This document shows positions 32,321 to 39,808 of a DNA stretch of 64,000 bases, one piece after another. Position numbers and translations under genes: made by a program. Every line of letters begins with the position of its first letter. Position 1 is the stretch's first letter. The DNA comes from Exiguobacterium profundum (lineage in GTDB: Bacteria; Bacillota; Bacilli; Exiguobacteriales; Exiguobacteriaceae): assembly GCF_001909285.1 (NCBI RefSeq), contig NZ_MRSV01000001.1, positions 2,509,096 to 2,573,095 on the forward strand. Direction: 5' to 3'. Under the pieces are notes generated by a model that was not told where the DNA came from, did no database searches, and was given only the letters and a program-made list of their open reading frames with translations.

Positions 32321-33019
32321 ATGTGGAAAGAACGTATCCGTTCGTGGGTGCCAAACTCCTTTACGTTCGGAAATTTATTTTGTGGTGTCGTCGCCATCGT
32401 CTACGCCGCACGTGGTGACTTCTCAAACGCCACACTGTTAATCATCATCGCGATGATGCTCGACAGTTTAGACGGGCGCCTCGCCCGTATGCTCGGGGTC
32501 GCTGGCGATTTTGGGAAAGAATTGGACTCACTCGCTGACATCGTAACGTTCGGGGTCGCACCGGCGATGCTCGCTTATTACACCTTCTTTATTGATTACG
32601 GCAATTATGGATTGTTTTTTGCGGCACTTTTCCCGCTATTCGGCGCCTATCGTCTGGCTCGCTTCAATTTATCTGCGACAAACGTTGCAGCGAGTTATTT
32701 CTCTGGTGTCCCGATCACGGCCGCCGGGGGACTTCTCGCTGTCATCACAACGTTCGGTGACCGCGTCAGTGAACTGTTGACACCGATTTTCTTTACAGGG
32801 CTCGCCTTGTTGATGGTCAGCCGTGTTCGTATCCCGAGTTTTAAAGATGTACCATTGCCACGTCACTCGTTCATCATTACCATCAGTCTCGTCTATGTGA
32901 CGTATATGATGTTCGCACGTTGGAAAGAATGGCCGACATTTTGGTTCATCGCCATCCCGTTCTATGTCTTATTCATCGCCTTCTCGTTCGTGAAAAGACG
33001 AAAACGGATGGCCAATTGA
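32321..33019 (+). CDS. pssA: CDP-diacylglycerol-serine O-phosphatidyltransferase
   Basis: The 232-residue membrane enzyme has the CDP-alcohol phosphotransferase signature DGRLARMLGVAGDFGKELD (DG-x2-AR-x8-G-x3-D-x3-D) near residue 52, and about seven helices. It makes phosphatidylserine, the substrate of Psd encoded at 14.5-15.3 kb. A GGGGG ribosome site lies 9 nt upstream. In Bacillus pssA and psd are neighbours; here they are separated by 17 kb. Confidence 0.94.
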   Translation: MWKERIRSWVPNSFTFGNLFCGVVAIVYAARGDFSNATLLIIIAMMLDSLDGRLARMLGVAGDFGKELDSLADIVTFGVAPAMLAYYTFFIDYGNYGLFFAALFPLFGAYRLARFNLSATNVAASYFSGVPITAAGGLLAVITTFGDRVSELLTPIFFTGLALLMVSRVRIPSFKDVPLPRHSFIITISLVYVTYMMFARWKEWPTFWFIAIPFYVLFIAFSFVKRRKRMAN

Positions 33020-33046
33020 GAGTCTCGTTCAGCGAGGCTCTTTTTT
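33019..33046 (+). terminator. Terminator after pssA
   Basis: A 9-bp stem with a G-U pair (33019-33027 with 33033-33041) is followed by TTTTTT. It separates lipid genes from the carotenoid unit. Confidence 0.8.
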
Positions 33047-33108
33047 GTACATGCATTTGTTAGACGAAGACTTCAATGAGCTTTAGAATAAAAAGTAGAG
33101 GTGATGGA

Positions 33109-33858
33109 ATGAAAGTGTATCCGTTTATTTGGAAATGGTTTATTGTTTGGTATTTCATTGGGTTGATTTTAGTTGGATTCGACCTGCTTCCACCTTGGCT
33201 CGAGTGGGCAAACCCCGTCTTTTTATGGCTAGCCGGGGCGATTGGTGGAACGATTCTTTATCAAGGAATTCGACAAGGAGCTTGGATTGTTCCGTTTATT
33301 TTCTTCGGTTCAATCGCCGTTGAAACACTCGGCGTAAAGACGGGATTCCCGTTCAGCGAATACGTTTATGCTGAGGCGTTCGGTCCGACAGTGTTTGGAG
33401 TCCCTGTCACAATCGGTGCGGCATGGCTTGCCGTGATCGGCTCTAGTTTTGCCGTTGCCCGTCTCTTCACATTCCGCCACAATATTTTATGGCTCGTTCC
33501 GATTCTCGCCGTATGGCTCGATATGGCAATCGATCCCGTAGCGGCAAACGTGAAAGGCTACTGGGAATGGGCGAATGACGGCTTATACTATGATATCCCG
33601 ACACAAAACTTTATCGGTTGGTTCGGGTTATCCCTTATTTTCTCATGGTTGTTACAGCGTCACGAACGCGCTGTTGATTCCTTGTTCATCCGGCACGGCG
33701 TCTATTTGTTCGTCATGCTTCACGCACTCTTCGGTGTCACGGCTGTTAATGCAGGTCTCTATGGCATCGGGCTCCTCAGCATCCTCACATCCGGAGTGAT
33801 TCTACTTGAAAGGAGGGGTCGTGATGATCGAGTCACACAAAAAGAAATGGTTCAATAA
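33109..33858 (+). CDS. Carotenoid biosynthesis membrane protein, CruF/DUF422 family
   Basis: The protein is 249 residues from ATG 33109 (AGAGGTGATGG upstream); the frame to 33076 lacks a ribosome site. About seven membrane helices carry the family motifs GVKTGFPFSEYVY, WLDMAIDPVAANVKGYWEW and NFIGWFGLSLIFSWLL. CruF-type proteins hydrate the 1',2' double bond of carotenoids such as bisanhydrobacterioruberin. In this C30-type cluster it is expected to act on a diapo-carotenoid end group, but that is inference. It is the first gene of the plus-strand carotenoid unit, and its end overlaps the acyltransferase gene by 35 nt. Confidence 0.82.
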   Translation: MKVYPFIWKWFIVWYFIGLILVGFDLLPPWLEWANPVFLWLAGAIGGTILYQGIRQGAWIVPFIFFGSIAVETLGVKTGFPFSEYVYAEAFGPTVFGVPVTIGAAWLAVIGSSFAVARLFTFRHNILWLVPILAVWLDMAIDPVAANVKGYWEWANDGLYYDIPTQNFIGWFGLSLIFSWLLQRHERAVDSLFIRHGVYLFVMLHALFGVTAVNAGLYGIGLLSILTSGVILLERRGRDDRVTQKEMVQ

Positions 33859-34522
33859 CCTGTTCTCGACGTTCGTGCGGGAACGTCAAATACGTCCCAC
33901 CTTCCATAACATTTATATCCGAACGGACGACGTTCCGACCCCCGGATTATTTTTAAGTACACATAGCGCGTGGTGGGACGGTCTCATCATGTATATGATC
34001 AATGAACATTTTTTACGACACGATATTCATGTGTTGATGGATGAGGATGGACTACGTCGCTTCCCGTTCTTTCGACACCTCGGTGCCTTCTCGGTGAAAA
34101 AAGGAAGTCTCTCCGATGTACGGGCCTCACTGGCTTATGCGAATGAATTGCTCGCGTCCGGGAAATCCGTCTGGATGTTCCCTCAAGGACAAGAGATGCC
34201 ACAGGAACTTCGACCTGTCGAAATCGAGTCTGGCGCAACGTTGTTACTGAACGACCGCCCCGTCCAATTATGCGCCATGTACTATTCGTTTGAGAACCAT
34301 GCGGAACCCCTTGTATATGTCCGCTTTCGAACAGTAGTCGTGACGTCGATGACACGACGAGCTCAGAAGCAGGAAATCGCGCAAGCACTCGAGGCGCTCT
34401 ATGACGACGTGCGACAAGACGCCATCATTCGGTCTGATGCCTATGTGCCGCTCTTTCGACCACGTCGTAATCTTGCTGAATGGACAGAAACGATGTTCCG
34501 ACTTGGGAGGGGACGTTCATGA
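33824..34522 (+). CDS. PlsC-type acyltransferase in the carotenoid unit
   Basis: The protein is 232 residues from ATG 33824, with AGGAGG 7 nt upstream inside cruF. The glycerolipid-acyltransferase motif H-x4-D is HSAWWD near residue 46. The second block FPFFRHLGAFSVKKGS and the MFPQGQE segment (EGTR-like block III) follow. PlsC-like enzymes move acyl groups from acyl-CoA or acyl-ACP to an alcohol. Because the glycosyltransferase follows with an ATGA overlap, it probably acylates the carotenoid glucoside, replacing the unrelated staphylococcal CrtO. It could also be a phospholipid enzyme. Confidence 0.82.
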   Translation: MIESHKKKWFNNLFSTFVRERQIRPTFHNIYIRTDDVPTPGLFLSTHSAWWDGLIMYMINEHFLRHDIHVLMDEDGLRRFPFFRHLGAFSVKKGSLSDVRASLAYANELLASGKSVWMFPQGQEMPQELRPVEIESGATLLLNDRPVQLCAMYYSFENHAEPLVYVRFRTVVVTSMTRRAQKQEIAQALEALYDDVRQDAIIRSDAYVPLFRPRRNLAEWTETMFRLGRGRS

Positions 34523-35586
34523 TCTTATGGCTGCTCACCCTCTCGATGTTTATCTTTACCCTAATCAATCTTTCGTTCTTGAGACCGCTCGCCGACCCAG
34601 GACGCACACCGGCGACAGCCGTCTGCATCCCGATGCGCAATGAGTCGCGTCACGTTGAACGACTGATTTCGAACTTAAAGCAGGCGATACCGGAAGGGAC
34701 TCACGTCTATATCTACGAGGACCGCTCTGAAGATGATACATATGAAAAATTGAATCATGCAATTGGGAGCGATACCCGTTTTACCGTCATCCAAGGTGTT
34801 CCTTTGCCCCATGACTGGGCCGGAAAAGTTCATGCTTGTCATCAACTAGCATCACGCACGACTGAACCGTATCTTCTCTTTTTAGATGCGGACGTCACGA
34901 TCGATTCGAGTTTTATCGCCCGCATGCATGCCACGCTCGCTCGAGAGCAGGCCGTCTTTTTATCAGGTTTCCCTCAATTTCCGACGTCAACATTTCTCGG
35001 GAAATTGTTGATTCCGATGCAACACGTGCTCATCGCCCAACATCTGCCTTTGTTTTGGCGTAAAGTGAAACACCCCGCATTTGCCGCGGCGAATGGCATG
35101 AACGTACTCGTCGAGCGGAACAGCTACGAGGAAGTTGGCGGACATGCTGCTATTCGAACGTCGTTGATTGATGATATCGATTTATGTCGAACGTTCAAAC
35201 GTCATCAAAAAGTCACGTCACTCGTTCAAGTCTCCCCGTTCATCTCCTGCGACATGTATGAAACGAATGAAGAAGTGTGGACCGGGTTTTCAAAGAACGT
35301 ATTCAAGGGAATGAATGAATCAGTAGGACTCGCCTTGTACTTCATGACATATTACGGCATCCAGTTGACGGCTATGCTCGCTTGGATCTTTTCACCGAGT
35401 TGGCAGACGATTAGCGCAGCGATTTTCGTGCTCCTCGCGCGTCTCGCTGTCGATCTGAAATCAAATGGGTCCGGTACATGGTACCATCCACTCAGTTTAA
35501 TCGCTTACTTGACCTTACTCGGGAACGCCGTCATTCGTAAATGGAGACGGTTGCCCATCACGTGGAAAGGTCGTCACTATTCCTAA
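34519..35586 (+). CDS. crtQ: CrtQ-like carotenoid glycosyltransferase (GT2)
   Basis: The protein is 355 residues from ATG 34519, which overlaps the acyltransferase stop as ATGA. There is one N-terminal helix, a GT-A domain with VCIPMRNESRHVERL at the start, the metal-binding DxD as FLDADV, and the ED/QxxRW-like region IDDIDLCRTFKRH. Two or three C-terminal helices follow. Staphylococcal CrtQ glucosylates 4,4'-diaponeurosporenoate. The same role on a C30 carotenoid acid or alcohol is likely here. GGGAGGGGAC is its ribosome site. Confidence 0.85.
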   Translation: MILWLLTLSMFIFTLINLSFLRPLADPGRTPATAVCIPMRNESRHVERLISNLKQAIPEGTHVYIYEDRSEDDTYEKLNHAIGSDTRFTVIQGVPLPHDWAGKVHACHQLASRTTEPYLLFLDADVTIDSSFIARMHATLAREQAVFLSGFPQFPTSTFLGKLLIPMQHVLIAQHLPLFWRKVKHPAFAAANGMNVLVERNSYEEVGGHAAIRTSLIDDIDLCRTFKRHQKVTSLVQVSPFISCDMYETNEEVWTGFSKNVFKGMNESVGLALYFMTYYGIQLTAMLAWIFSPSWQTISAAIFVLLARLAVDLKSNGSGTWYHPLSLIAYLTLLGNAVIRKWRRLPITWKGRHYS

Positions 35587-35612
35587 GCAGACGTCTAAAG
35601 GGGGACAATTGT

Positions 35613-37079
35613 ATGAAACAAATCGTAGTGATTGGGGCTGGTCTCGGTGGACTAAGCGCCGCCGTCACGCTCGCAGCACGAGGTTATGACGTCACGGTCA
35701 TTGAAAAGAATCAACATGTCGGTGGCAAACTCATGCCCATTATAACCGACGGTCACCGGTTCGACTTTGGTCCAAATACGATCACGATGCCGGATGTATT
35801 TCGTTCAGTCATTCGAAATAGCGGGGCCAATCCGGATGACTATTTTGAGTTAATCAAGCTCGATCAACATACCGTCAACCACTACACAGACGGGTCATCC
35901 TTCACGTTCAGTGCCGATCGGGCAAAACTTGAGGTCGAAGTACGGCGTTTGACCGGTGACCAGTTGAAACACAATCAGATGCGCGCCTATCTAGATGAAG
36001 CTGAAAAGCTGTTCGACATTGCGAATAAGCGCTTCTTCACACAAATGGACACAAAGTTGGATCCCGGTCTTTGGGCGGACATGGTCAAAGTGCATCCACT
36101 TCAAAGTTTGCACGCCCTTCACAAGAAGTATTTCAAGGACCCACGCATTATTCAGGCGCTCGACCGCTATGCGACGTACATTGGTAGCAGTCCATACGTG
36201 ACGCCAGGTACGTTCGCCCTTATCGCACATTTGGAATTGAATGAAGGTGTCTATTTTGCGAAAGGTGGAAACTGGAATATCGCAAAAGGGTTCGCCAAAC
36301 GGGCGAGCGAACTCGGAGTGACGTTCCGACTCGGTCATGAAGTGACGAAAATTGATGTGTTGAACGGAAAAGCACATGAGGTCGTCGTCGATGACCAAGA
36401 AGTCATCTCGTGTGATGCCGTTCTTCTCAACGGTGAACTCTTGACGCAATACCCACGACTCGTCGACGCAAAAGACCGACCATCTTTCCCGGTCCCGACA
36501 CGCGACACGGTCGAACCTTCCATTTCCGCATTCGTCATGATGGTCGGATTGTCCAAACGATTGAACTTGGCACACCATAACGTCTATTTCTCAGACGACT
36601 ATGAACGGGAATTTAAAGCACTTTTCCAAGAAGAACGTTATGCGGACGAACCGACAATCTATATTTCGAATTCATCCGCAACCGATCCGTCGATGGGCGA
36701 GGCAGGAGACAACCTGTTCATCCTCGTCAATGCGCCGGCACATCTGACCGACATTGATGCAGATACGTATGAGCATTTGATTCGCAGACGATTACGTATG
36801 TTCGGTGTGGATTGGGAAGAAGAAGAGGTGCTCTACCATAAACGGGTGACCCCACAAGATTTGACCCGTGATTTTTATGCGTATTATGGCGCACTTTATG
36901 GCACATCGGCCAACTCGAAAAAAGGGGCATTTTTTAGACCTGCACCGCGATCGACAGATGTATCGAACATCTGGTTCGCTGGCGGTTCGACTCATCCTGG
37001 CGGTGGCAGTCCGATGGTGACGCTTTCAGGACAATTCGCTGCACGATCGATGTTAGAGGACATACCTCTGACAATATGA
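35613..37079 (+). CDS. CrtP/CrtNb-like diapocarotenoid oxidase (phytoene-desaturase family)
   Basis: The protein is 488 residues from ATG 35613; the ribosome site is AAAGGGGGA, and the frame to 35541 lies inside crtQ. The FAD-binding motif VVIGAGLGGLSAAVTLAARG starts the protein. YIGSSPYVTPGTFALIAHLE, LAHHNVYFSDDYE and the C-terminal FAGGSTHPGGGSPMVTLSGQ match the CrtP (CrtNb) branch better than the CrtN branch, since CrtP also ends NPGGGMPMVTLSGQ. CrtP oxidises terminal methyl groups of diapocarotenoids to aldehydes or acids. It ends the plus-strand unit; no terminator hairpin is seen before the RNA promoter at 37107. Confidence 0.85.
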   Translation: MKQIVVIGAGLGGLSAAVTLAARGYDVTVIEKNQHVGGKLMPIITDGHRFDFGPNTITMPDVFRSVIRNSGANPDDYFELIKLDQHTVNHYTDGSSFTFSADRAKLEVEVRRLTGDQLKHNQMRAYLDEAEKLFDIANKRFFTQMDTKLDPGLWADMVKVHPLQSLHALHKKYFKDPRIIQALDRYATYIGSSPYVTPGTFALIAHLELNEGVYFAKGGNWNIAKGFAKRASELGVTFRLGHEVTKIDVLNGKAHEVVVDDQEVISCDAVLLNGELLTQYPRLVDAKDRPSFPVPTRDTVEPSISAFVMMVGLSKRLNLAHHNVYFSDDYEREFKALFQEERYADEPTIYISNSSATDPSMGEAGDNLFILVNAPAHLTDIDADTYEHLIRRRLRMFGVDWEEEEVLYHKRVTPQDLTRDFYAYYGALYGTSANSKKGAFFRPAPRSTDVSNIWFAGGSTHPGGGSPMVTLSGQFAARSMLEDIPLTI

Positions 37080-37106
37080 ACATTTTGTGAACGCGAGTTT
37101 CGACAC

Positions 37107-37135
37107 TTGTCGACAATTGAAAGACGTGATAATAT
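37107..37135 (+). promoter_or_regulatory. Promoter of the candidate C-rich-loop RNA
   Basis: -35 TTGTCG (37107-37112), 17 bp, -10 TAATAT (37130-37135). Transcription should begin near 37142. Confidence 0.6.
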
Positions 37136-37141
37136 CATATT

Positions 37142-37470
37142 CGAGTTCAAGCAGTTCTGTAGCGTTTGTTACACCTGTAGCGATCGAATGGCTTCCCCGA
37201 GCCTCATCGCGTTTTGAACTTGTCACACCCGAGAAAAAGTGATGAGCGAGTTTCCCCACTCGTATCCCGTAGTTGAGACAGCTTGCGTATGATGTTCCCC
37301 CTTAGTCCATCAAGCATCCTGTTTCGACGAAGATGTCCCAACTGATTCATTCCCCATGAATCCCGGCACATCTTTAGGGCTTCATCACAAACCGATTCAT
37401 TCGTTTCCCCGATGAATGAATCACATAACGCTTACGCCACTTTTGGTCCCCCGCCAAAAGTGGTTTTTTT
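37142..37470 (+). ncRNA. Candidate regulatory RNA with six C-rich (UUCCCC) loops
   Basis: No ORF with a ribosome site explains this 440-bp gap. The predicted transcript has: (1) GCGAT/ATCGC plus GGCT/AGCC closing loop UCCCCG (37180-37210); (2) CGAGU/ACUCG closing UUCCCC (37247-37262); (3) UGAUG/CAUCA closing a loop with UUCCCCC (37290-37312); (4) perfect 7-bp GAUUCAU/AUGAAUC closing UCCCC (37344-37362); (5) perfect 9-bp GAUUCAUUC/GAAUGAAUC closing GUUUCCCCGAU (37394-37422); (6) terminator CCACUUUUGG/CCAAAAGUGG closing UCCCCCG, then seven U (37437-37470). A long-range pair AGUUCAA/UUGAACU (37144-37150 with 37214-37220) closes the 5' domain. Repeated unpaired C-runs are anti-Shine-Dalgarno elements in RNAs such as RNAIII and RsaE. 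It is not tmRNA, RNase P, SRP or 6S RNA as far as I can tell. Confidence 0.65.
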
Positions 37471-37482
37471 GCGTACAAAAAA

Positions 37483-37508
37483 CTGTAGACGCCATCGAGC
37501 GTCTACAG
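37483..37508 (-). terminator. Terminator of crtM
   Basis: A perfect 10-bp stem (37483-37492 with 37499-37508) is followed on the minus strand by TTTTTTG, just beyond the crtM stop. Confidence 0.88.
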
Positions 37509-37521
37509 GGAATCGAATCGC

Positions 37522-38361
37522 TTATAGTTTTGCCAACAACTTTCCTTTTTGTAAGGTCGATACGTATGCCCGCTTTGTAAAGACGTCATGTCGATTCGCA
37601 CGTGCCGCATCAAGAATCCCTTCATAGAGAAGAGCCGCTGCTTGTACCGGCTTTCGACTCGCGAGTGGATACAGATGATGGGTTTCGCGTGCCCGTTCAT
37701 ACAAGAACTCTGCACGATTCGCCAACGCCTCCCATAGATCGATAAAGACAGGGGTCACTTCTCGTTGGTGTAACATCGCTTCACTCACACCGTACTGACG
37801 CATCATCGTACGGGGTAAATAGATGCGGTCTCGATTCAAATCTTCACCGACATCACGTAAAATATTGGTCAGTTGCATCGCAATGCCAAGGTCGATGGCG
37901 CCTTGCCTTAGCTGACGTGTCGTCGCAGCGTCCTGATTTGGGACAAGGATCGGGAGCAGCATCAGACCGACCGTGCTCGCTGCATAATAGCTATACTGCT
38001 CGGTCTCTTCGAGCGTTTCATACCGCGACTTATGTAAGTCCCATTTCATCCCTTCCGCCAATTCAAAAAATGGTTCGACGTCCATGTCATAACGTTTCCA
38101 TACATCACGAAGGGCAACCCATAGTGCTTCATCTTGGTCGTAACCAGCTAAAAAGCGGTCGAAGTCATGCAAAAATGCTGTCAAACTCTCTTCTGGACGG
38201 TCTGATTCATCGACCGCATCATCGAGGGTGCGACAGAAAGTATATACTGCCATGACCGCTTGACGGTCTGGTTTTGAGAGCAAAGAGAAGGCCCGGTAAA
38301 AGGTTAACGAGCCCTTCTTCATGATTTCCTCACATTGACGATACGCTTCTTGTGTCGTCAC
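37522..38361 (-). CDS. crtM: CrtM-like dehydrosqualene (4,4'-diapophytoene) synthase
   Basis: The 279-residue squalene/phytoene synthase family protein has KKGSLTFYRAFSLLSK at the N-terminus and the two Asp-rich magnesium motifs DDAVDES (first) and QLTNILRDVGED (second). CrtM joins two farnesyl diphosphates head to head to give 4,4'-diapophytoene, the entry to C30 carotenoids. The two partner CrtN-like genes upstream and the CrtQ/CrtP-like genes opposite support C30 over C40. The start overlaps the upstream crtN end by 32 nt. It is last in the minus-strand unit. Confidence 0.9.
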   Translation of the reverse strand: MTTQEAYRQCEEIMKKGSLTFYRAFSLLSKPDRQAVMAVYTFCRTLDDAVDESDRPEESLTAFLHDFDRFLAGYDQDEALWVALRDVWKRYDMDVEPFFELAEGMKWDLHKSRYETLEETEQYSYYAASTVGLMLLPILVPNQDAATTRQLRQGAIDLGIAMQLTNILRDVGEDLNRDRIYLPRTMMRQYGVSEAMLHQREVTPVFIDLWEALANRAEFLYERARETHHLYPLASRKPVQAAALLYEGILDAARANRHDVFTKRAYVSTLQKGKLLAKL

Positions 38362-39808
38362 GATGCATTGCCCCCATTTCTTCTTCCATTTTTTTCACAA
38401 GTAATTGCGACCCAATCATAACGATAGGGACGCCACCGCATGGATGGACGGATGCGCCCACCGCATAGAGACGTTCGATTTTCGGGAATGGTCTCGCTTG
38501 CGGTTTGAAGGCGGCTGACTGAGATAACTTTGGTGCAATCCCAAAACTTCCTCCTTCGAACAATCCGAATCGCTCAGCATCCATCGGTGTCCGGACTTTC
38601 ATCTCGATGACGCGTTCACGGAAATCAGGCATGAATGCCTCGATTCTTCCTAATAGGTGTTCGATTGTCCCTTGTGCCTCAAAGTCTTCTCGTTCCAATT
38701 TTCGAGGAACCGGGACAAGAACATATAATACACTCGTTCCTTCTGGCGCGAGGGTTGCATCCATTCGCGATGGATTAAAGGTGTACATCGCTGGATACTC
38801 ACTTAGTTTACCATCCTCAAAGATCGTACGCATCGATCCTTCAAAATCATTCGGTAAATCGAATTGGTGAACCGGTAAGTCGAGTTCGCCGTTGACGGCG
38901 AAATAAAGAAGTAACGTACCGCTTGACGGTTCATACGTCTTTGGCGTCACACCATCAATCAGGCGCTCCATGAGTGGAAAATCACCGTTCACGACGACTG
39001 CATCATACGGTACATATTCGTCATTTACCGTGACTCCATTGGCCACCCCGTCCGTGACATGGACACGATTGACGGTAGCATTCATCTCGAAACGAACACC
39101 TCGACGCTTCAACTCTTGTTCCATTTTCGTCGCCAGCGAAAAATATCCTCCTTTTACATACCAGACTCCTTCTTCTTGTTCACGATAAGGAATGAGTCCA
39201 TATAACGAAGGAGTGGCATAAGGATTTCCGCCGATATAGAGCGTTTGTAAACTATAGGCGACACGTAAACGTTCGTCTTCAAAGAAGCGTTTCATATTCG
39301 CATGAGCCGTCTCATATGCTTTTAACCGCATGAGAAGGAGAAGTAGTTTAGGCTCGAACAACTCCGCTTTTGAGGCATAACTACGATCTAAAAACGTATC
39401 GAAGCCAATCCGATACTCTTCTTTCTTTTGGGACATGTACTGACGGAAGGCATCTCCTTCGCCGAAAGTTCGTTCGATTTCTTCCGCCTGTCTCTCGATT
39501 TCCCGATATTTATAGAATGATGTCCCGTCTTGATAACGTAAGCGGTAAAGTGGATCGACTTCAATCAATTCCACTTCATGTTCAGGAAGACCCGCCTCAA
39601 TCAGTTGTTGTTTCAATTTACTCGGCAATAAGACGATGGTTGGACCTTCATCGACTTTCGCCCCATTATCGAATTCAACGTAGTTCAAGCGTCCACCGAG
39701 CCGGTCCTCTTTCTCATATATCGTGATTTGAAGTGACGGATTGCGTTTCGTCAATAAGAGGGCGGCATATAGTGTACCGACCCCTGCTCCGACAAAGCTA
39801 ATATTCAT
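38330..39808 (-). CDS. crtN: CrtN-like diapophytoene desaturase paralogue (next to crtM)
   Basis: The 492-residue FAD enzyme opens ISFVGAGVGTLYAALLL and has GGRLNYVEFDNGAKVDEGPT and YIGGNPYATPSLYGLIPY, as in CrtN. The C-terminus is VGASVHPCGGVPIVMIGSQ, with an unusual Cys where paralogues have Gly or Ala. CrtN dehydrogenates 4,4'-diapophytoene to diaponeurosporene or diapolycopene. Direct linkage to crtM favours this one as the main desaturase, but the second paralogue upstream is also a candidate. It overlaps that gene by 4 nt. Confidence 0.85.
   Translation of the reverse strand: MNISFVGAGVGTLYAALLLTKRNPSLQITIYEKEDRLGGRLNYVEFDNGAKVDEGPTIVLLPSKLKQQLIEAGLPEHEVELIEVDPLYRLRYQDGTSFYKYREIERQAEEIERTFGEGDAFRQYMSQKKEEYRIGFDTFLDRSYASKAELFEPKLLLLLMRLKAYETAHANMKRFFEDERLRVAYSLQTLYIGGNPYATPSLYGLIPYREQEEGVWYVKGGYFSLATKMEQELKRRGVRFEMNATVNRVHVTDGVANGVTVNDEYVPYDAVVVNGDFPLMERLIDGVTPKTYEPSSGTLLLYFAVNGELDLPVHQFDLPNDFEGSMRTIFEDGKLSEYPAMYTFNPSRMDATLAPEGTSVLYVLVPVPRKLEREDFEAQGTIEHLLGRIEAFMPDFRERVIEMKVRTPMDAERFGLFEGGSFGIAPKLSQSAAFKPQARPFPKIERLYAVGASVHPCGGVPIVMIGSQLLVKKMEEEMGAMHRDDTRSVSSM

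Noticed and set aside
37107-37135. Fur or Rex operator near the RNA promoter (TGATAATATCAT; TTGTGAACGCG)
   Set aside because: Neither resemblance extends over a full palindromic consensus; the promoter reading fits better.
37344-37422. CRISPR repeats or transposon ends from the repeated GATTCAT sequence
   Set aside because: Only two copies with different stem lengths, each folding on itself, with no spacers of regular size, no target duplication and no cas or transposase genes.
37142-37470. tmRNA, RNase P RNA, SRP RNA or 6S RNA
   Set aside because: None of the diagnostic sequences (tag-peptide reading frame with tRNA-like ends, GAGGAAAGUCC-type RNase P core, SRP Alu/GNAR loop, long 6S bulged hairpin) is visible; the repeated C-loops are not part of those RNAs.
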